Shown here piece by piece: positions 58,803-64,000 of a stretch of 64,000 bases of DNA. The stretch lies in assembly GCF_001540865.1 (NCBI RefSeq), contig NC_033638.1, positions 3,134,895-3,198,894 of the forward strand, written 5' to 3'. Within the stretch, counting starts at the first letter, position 1, and every line of letters starts with the position of its first letter. The stretch comes from Ananas comosus (taxonomy: Eukaryota; Streptophyta; Magnoliopsida; Poales; Bromeliaceae). Under the pieces are notes generated by a model. It saw only the letters and a list, made by a program, of their open reading frames with translations, was not told the origin of the DNA and did no database searches. A program made the translations under genes and the position numbers.

Positions 58803-59202
58803 GCTACCCAAGGAAAAGCTCGACCCACCAGTCCAGAAAGGCACTATAACATGTAGTCAAACAATATCTAGTAGATCTATTAAATTATGCAACTAACAGT
58901 TATGCATGTGTTTATGCCTCAAAATGGCCCTATTGCAAATCATGCGACATACAAGAACATCAACTAAGTTGATCACCCGATTCTACTCTTTTTATTCGCT
59001 ATCCATAGCTATCGAACTGACTTCTCAAGGTTTCCTCAATCTTTATTCATGTCATTGACAATTTGTTCATAAGTTTTATCTATCTTTCAACTACTATCCA
59101 CCCGACTCGAGTCTGAGTCATCATGCCGCGGAATACCGCTCAAATCAGGCCGACGGCAAAAGGACATCTCACTTACACTCAGGCCTTAATCCACTCAATT
59201 GG
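58803..59202 (-). mobile_element. Family I LTR fragment
   Basis: The order CTACCCAAGGAAAAGCTCGAC, CTATCCATAGCT, CAAGGTTTCCTCAATCTTTA and CCACCCGACTCGAGTCTGAG matches 54035-54470 of the solo LTR and, inverted, the start of the window. It is truncated on both sides. Confidence 0.65.
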
Positions 59203-59309
59203 TGTCACTGCCCGAGCTTCTACATTTGGTCGAGATTCGAGACATGACATGACGCCGAACGGCACAGCAATCACCCCCTGTCCGCCCAAGGCTCCCAAAC
59301 CAACGATGT
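59203..59309 (-). mobile_element. Terminal 107 bases of another LTR
   Basis: TGTCACTGCCCGAGC...ATTTGGTCGAGATTCGAG...ACGCCGAACGGCACAGC...CTGTCCGCCCAAGGCT, the terminal signature of these LTRs. It is fused to a type A LTR at about 59310. Confidence 0.6.
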
Positions 59310-60428
59310 AAGGGTCTTTGCACGTCGCTTCAACTCCTCGGGGCGAAGCGAGCCCTCGAGTACTCGATTCGGCGATAACTCCGCACTCGCTCGTCGGATC
59401 GAAAGACCGACTTCGCCGACACGTTCCGGGACCTAGCAATTAGGTTTCCGACCTATTAGATTAGATCAAAACCCTAGATTTCCAAAATCCCCAATTCCGT
59501 GCCCGAGAATGGCAACAAGGGAGAAATCCGTGGTGCGAGCTTCGATTGCGAGCCCGAACCATCTATTCATCTCCTCTAGGTTCCATTTGAACCAATTCTA
59601 AGCAATAAAACCCAATCCTAAGAAATCTACTATGAGTGGGTTTGGAGCTTACCTCTAAGCCAAGCTCCAAGCTTGCCCTAGCTTGAAGGAGAGAGGGAAG
59701 AAGATGATCTTCTCCTTCTTCTTGATCTTCTCCTTTCCTTTTCTCTTCTTTTCCTTCTTCTTCTTCTTCTTATTCTTCTTCTTCTTCTTCTTCTTCTTCT
59801 CTTTCTTTCTAGAGAGAGAGGGAAAGAGTGTGAGAGAGAGAGAGAGCAAATGAGAGCAATGAGGGAAAGAGAGGGGTCCCCCACCTCTATTAACGGCCAT
59901 TTTGCAGATAGCCCCCTCAACTTTTCATCCTTCCAACCAGCCCTCTCTGGGCATTTTCGCAGTGAGGGACCGGTCCCAGCTCGGGGAGACCGGTCCCCGA
60001 AGGCTGCCATTTCGAGCAGAGGGGTTTTCGCGTTCGGGAACCGGTCCTTGCCTGAGAGACCAGTCCCCGGGAGACCGGTCCTTGTCCGAGAGACCGGTTC
60101 CCGAAAGTTGGATTCTCGGGACTTAGCCAAATTTCGGCTATTCACGCTGGGCTGGCGTTCGGGAACCGGTCCCTGCCTGCCAGGGACCGGTCTCATCAGA
60201 GACCTCCGCAGCCCAGCCTGATGGGACCGGTCCCTCCCTGCCAATGACCGGTCCCCGAGAGCATTTCTGCTCCAGTGCAAGTTTTGCACTGGTGCTCTCG
60301 CGGACCTCTCCTTAATGCACTTTATGCATTTTAGCCACCTTCGGACTTTCCGAAGCTTACACACTCGACGAATAGTCGATTCCAAACCGAAGTCTAATCC
60401 TCGGATTTCGAGGATTCACTTCCTTACA
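59310..60428 (-). mobile_element. Type A LTR, 5' part (U3 and leader)
   Basis: It matches 46100-47201: GTCGCTTCAACTCCTCGGGGCGAAG, donor-like AGCTTACCTC (59648), (AAG)n leader in sense (59710-59810), TATA-like TTTTAATAGAGG-type site near 59886-59897 (here GCCGTTAATAGAGG), palindrome array (59967-60250), end TTACA at 60428. The downstream part with the hairpin is replaced by the fused 59203-59309 fragment. Antisense open frames at 59678-60385 are shadows. Confidence 0.8.
59967..60250 (-). promoter_or_regulatory. U3 palindrome array, third type A copy
   Basis: About ten ACCGGT words (GGGACCGGTCCC, GAGACCGGTCCCC, GGAACCGGTCC, GAGACCGGTTCCC and others), the least decayed array of the three type A copies. 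Confidence 0.65.
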
Positions 60429-61590
60429 ATGTTAGTATTATAGCATTCTTGCATGTAGGGAAATGAACGGTATATATATTGATTGTATCAATTATCTGCT
60501 TAATCTGCTTAAGATTATTGTAGGTGTTATAGAACCATGTGAACAAGGAAAATGAATGACCCTACTATGTGTATGTGAATGCGAGAACAGACTATGACAA
60601 TAGTAAACAAATGTTAAATTGACATTAGTGACTCGATTGACATCGAAAAGTGGATAGTTAAACAAGGCTTAACCCATAATGGCATTATGAGTAGTGTGGC
60701 ATCGAGGTATTGAGGCATGAGACAGGTTTGGCTATACCTCCTCAAATTGAGGGTGGGATCATACTCACAAGTATTGGTTCCGGCTTGTGTGGAAGGTCGC
60801 TCCTCCACAAGCGGTGTACTCCGGAGTGTAAGACACCACGGGTGAAAGTGCTTGGCGAAGATCCCTCGGGTGGTTATGCCTTGTGCCTCCCCCGGTAGAT
60901 GGGATGTGTGGATTGTGAGTCCGGGTAAACCAGGAGCACCCCGTGTTGATTGGGTAAAGGCCAAGGAAAATAAGAAATGGACATGCATGCATAATTAACA
61001 TGTATTCGAGTATGAATATCTATCTGTGGATTGCTTTCTTGCAAGCATTGTATTAGAATTGCATTAGTTGGTTCGTTATCCATCTTTATTGAAATACATA
61101 TGCCTAAAATAGACCTAGTGGACGAATCGGCGTGGTCGGCAGCCGAACCCACTGGGAACTTCTTTCTAGTTCTCATTACCACTAACCCTGCAGATCCGAG
61201 CACGTGCGGGGCGGTGGAGGATCGCGGCAAGGGTATCGTACCGTAGATAGCGGCCTCGGAGTTGATAGGCATACCCTACATTTTGGAGTACTCAACTATT
61301 GTATGTTGAATTAATAATGTAAAAGTAATGTAATTCATATATTTTGGGTTAAAGCCAATGTGATGTAAATGTACTGGTATACTTGTGTTTGGTTCAAATG
61401 CAATCAAATGACATGTTTGTGGATGAATGCATAGCCTAGTTTCGATGCTTTCACTTGTGGTTTTTGTTTGCCCTCGAGCAAACCTTGTATATCTTGCAAT
61501 CTTTTTATTGTATTGCTTGTTTTATACATGTTGTTGGAAGACCCATTTATTTATGAAGTCTGAAAACACCAGCCACATCTAGAGCGTCAC
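60429..61590 (+). mobile_element. LTR (type C relative), plus strand
   Basis: It shares with the solo LTR C (inverted) GGTCGGCAGCCGAACCCACTGGGAACTT and GTTCTCA. It has GGTCGCTCCTCCACAAGCGG followed by CTCCGGAG (60819-60826), the hairpin (61156-61172), CCCTGCAG|ATCCG (61195) and GGATCGCGGCAAGGGTATCG. Both boundaries are uncertain; the right end is set where LTR-like motifs stop. Confidence 0.55.
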
Positions 61591-61767
61591 GCGTGGTATG
61601 TCCATCACGGAAGTGTCAAAGTCGCGTTTCTAGTGGCAGCGGTTGAGGTTCAGTACCTACCCCATCAAGAAGAGCACCAGGAAGTCGACTGCCCTGCGTA
61701 TTCGATAGTGAGAGGGCGGAACGTAGTCCTGTGTGGGGTTTGGGTCTATCCTACGTAGTGATATCTG

Positions 61768-62175
61768 ATGTTTCAGGAGCGGGACGTGGCCATTCCGCTC
61801 ATAACCTCGGCTGCAGTTGGAAAAGAAGTTGAGCAACTTCGAAACCAGTGTGAGCAGCGAGGTTTATTTGAACTGCGGGAAGACACAGTCTGACCATTCA
61901 TCTCAGTGTTAGAAACTTTTCGGGAGGTGTTTGACAGCTATTATCGGGCGATTCGGGTGTTTCGAAGCCTGGAGGCACTGCAAGCAGCCCGCACCGGTGA
62001 AGAGCTGGCGAAGCTGAAAGGAACCCAGTTGGCTTTGTGGTGGGAGCCTTTAGTGTACGGGATTTTTCCGTTGGAGAGCTTCTGTTTTCAGTGTAAAAGA
62101 ATCGAAACGTTTATCGAAGAGCAGGGCTTCCTAAACTTCGTGATAGGCATTTACGAAGCGCACGAGGAGCAGTGA
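61768..62175 (+). pseudogene. Unrecognised 135-codon frame with one internal TGA
   Basis: The frame starts at ATG 61768-61770 and runs to TGA after 62175, interrupted only by TGA at 61891-61893. The product is charged and helical in look (VGKEVEQLRNQCEQRGLFEL, then FREVFDSYYRAIRVFRSLEA and FCFQCKRIETFIEEQG). I recognise no domain. It follows an LTR on the same strand, so it may be the start of a degenerate Gag (inference). The next 500 bases keep protein-like composition but are full of stops. A host gene exon is less likely. Confidence 0.35.
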
Positions 62176-64000
62176 GGAGCTTATCTGGTTCTACAGCAGA
62201 TACTTCTGGTACTGTTTAGCCAGGTTCGTGCGGGATTTGTGTGCCAAGTAATCTAGGTACTTGCAGCGGCCCCGTAATCACTCGGGCTTTCCGTATTGGC
62301 ACATGAGTATCACAGGTATTGCGCACGCTTTGCGCCAGAAGACCTGTAGAAGGCTGAATTAGAAGTTGACTACTATCGGCCTAACGTCCAGATAGAAGCT
62401 CATGTTAGCACTGGGAACATTAACCAACTTATTCAGCAGTTAAGCCCCGTTGCCCATAAATAAGAAATAACACTGAGATAAGTTGAGAGTTATCAGATGC
62501 GTCTCAGCTTTGCTCGGTAGGAAGAACGCGTACTTGTTGTGGCCCCGAGGGGTGCCGCTATGCCTCAACCGGATGCGCTGAATACTAGCGAGCACGACAT
62601 AGCTCTTCTGATGCCCCAGCCCTCCCTATCTGAGTAAAAGTCTCACCTTTACAACCTCGATGGTGGCTGTGAATCCGCCGCGTTCGGCCTGATGTGAGCA
62701 CATCCAGGGTTTTGTTCTAACTTAAACCTGTATTGGAGAATTTAAACTTAGTGACGATTTATCTAGTATCATCAACCTAATAACCTGTATGAGTATCACA
62801 CCGAAACTCTATAACCTTGTACATCATATGAACTATCTTAATGAGTAACGTAGAATCATATGAACCTTCGGCTACTCACATAAGTAGGTTGTAACCGTAT
62901 AAGTTTGTACTATCGAAACTATATGTAGTGCAAATGAACACCGTATCGTAAAGTGAGTACGAAAGTTAAGACGTCGAATAATAACAGATAATGATGATAA
63001 CAACGAATAGTATGACTGGGAAAGAAAACCCCGGATCACCACGTAACTCGACTCCAGTCATTAACGGGTGACCCTTGATATTTAATATCAAGAGTACGGG
63101 AAAAACAAAATACAAAATAAAGTCTCGGAAGGTGAGGCCCACTCCGATCCCTGGCGCCTTTCCCATAGCGGAGCTCAATCGAACGATAGCTCCTACGCAA
63201 CTATCCACCAGATGGAGAGCAACAAAATAAAACCTCTCCAAAACCTCTCAATAGATACATATCTCTGGTGGGGTGACACCTAAAGAAACACTAAGAATAA
63301 CATGGAAAAATACGAATACGAATCACCTGATGAAATGAGAAAGAGATGAACAGCGATCAAAAATCAACAATCGTCGAGACTATAGAAATCTATGAACAAA
63401 GAAGAACGAAAGCGTAGAGAAAACAACATCTGCGGAATATACGCGTCCGTATACCGCCCAGACCTGTGCGCGGCCCGCCCGGATACGACACAGGGCCCCA
63501 CACTGTCGATGGGTTCCTTTTTCGAGCTGGGTGGTCCAGGCTTTCTCCGTGATATTGTACAATCAGGTTGTTTATAGATATCTAGATATATTTAAGTACG
63601 TTGATTGTCAATAGTACAAATACGGAGTGTTGTACGATATACGTTAGTACGCTGGTATGTTACTTTAGTTGATTCATCTAGTGGGCTAAGATGAAAATAA
63701 GGCGATAGGTATCGAGTAGCTTGACTGAAGATTCCAAAGGAGTTAGAAAGTAAGTACAGTAACTGTTAAGACAAGTATTCCAAAATAGATAGAAATGTTA
63801 TGATAGGTGGGCTGAGTCAGAACTCAGTTAGTAGGCGCCTTATGGCGAGTTTCAGTCCGAGCTCCGTTTCCTGTAGAGTGAATGTGGAGTCGGAATTTAG
63901 GTGAGTTAACCACAGTGCGGGGCTCGAGGAGGCTAAACCAGTCTAAGCTCGTGTACTGTCTGCGGCTTGCCTGTCGTGGTGGGGACAGGCGGGTTCCGAG
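62176..64000. other. Degenerate sequence, LTR-like traces
   Basis: 62176-62700 looks like decayed coding sequence of unknown origin. At 63430-63490 the minus strand has CGGGCGGGCCGCGCAC and AGGTCTGGGCGG, resembling the LTR tail near 37380-37410. Nothing else is recognised; no RNA gene and no complete reading frame longer than about 90 codons. Confidence 0.4.

Overview
This is a gene-poor, transposon-packed stretch of a flowering-plant nuclear genome. Evidence for a plant: a Ty3/gypsy chromovirus with a Tekay/Del-type polyprotein and C-terminal chromodomain, a tRNA-iMet primer-binding site (TGGTATCAGAGC), Helitron ends of the plant type (TC...CTAG with a GC-rich hairpin), small foldback MITEs sitting in (TA)n microsatellites, and a telo-box beside a TATA box. 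A monocot is my best guess (low confidence). I find no convincing single-copy host gene, rRNA, tRNA or CRISPR.

Layout. 1-4105: two plus-strand LTR fragments of different families, the second carrying three tandem-repeat tracts. 4620-5619: a 1.0 kb non-autonomous Helitron. About 5505-9156: a very large inverted repeat whose exact centre is a foldback MITE (7019-7561); both arms carry the same Helitron end, and the right arm runs into a 249-base gap. 9406-18732: a field of (TA)n-anchored MITEs, one of them split by a 3.8 kb solo LTR (12997-16815). 18833-20400: unassigned. 20401-35852: minus-strand retrotransposon debris, with a decayed gag-protease (20979-22586), its 5' LTR (22960-28172) split by a solo LTR (25193-27911, TSD CGGTC), then another solo LTR (28258-32212, TSD TCTAG) and further LTRs. 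35853-44718: plus-strand LTRs, including solo LTR 40339-43014 (TSD CCAGC) nested in an LTR that begins at 39911. 44719-53169: the best-preserved retrotransposon, minus strand: 3' LTR, polypurine tract, broken gag-pol, primer-binding site and a truncated 5' LTR. 53170-57828: a pol piece of a sibling copy, split by solo LTR 53528-56848 (TSD CTCRC). 57829-64000: mosaic LTR pieces and an unrecognised decayed ORF.

Almost all the LTRs, although diverged and lying on both strands, share one plan: U3 with an array of ACCGGT-centred palindromes; a TATA-like box; a purine (GAA)n leader ending in a splice-donor-like AG|GTAAG; a conserved CTCCGGAG palindrome; a conserved hairpin (CCCACTGGGAAC...GTTCTCAC) followed by a splice-acceptor-like CAG|G; then a terminal CGTGACA. 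The hairpin shows compensatory changes between families, and the U3 palindromes change sequence symmetrically between families. These shared parts, and the MITE-centred giant palindrome, are the most interesting content. Autonomous coding capacity in the window is dead: every polyprotein copy has stops or frameshifts, several being CAG to TAG changes.
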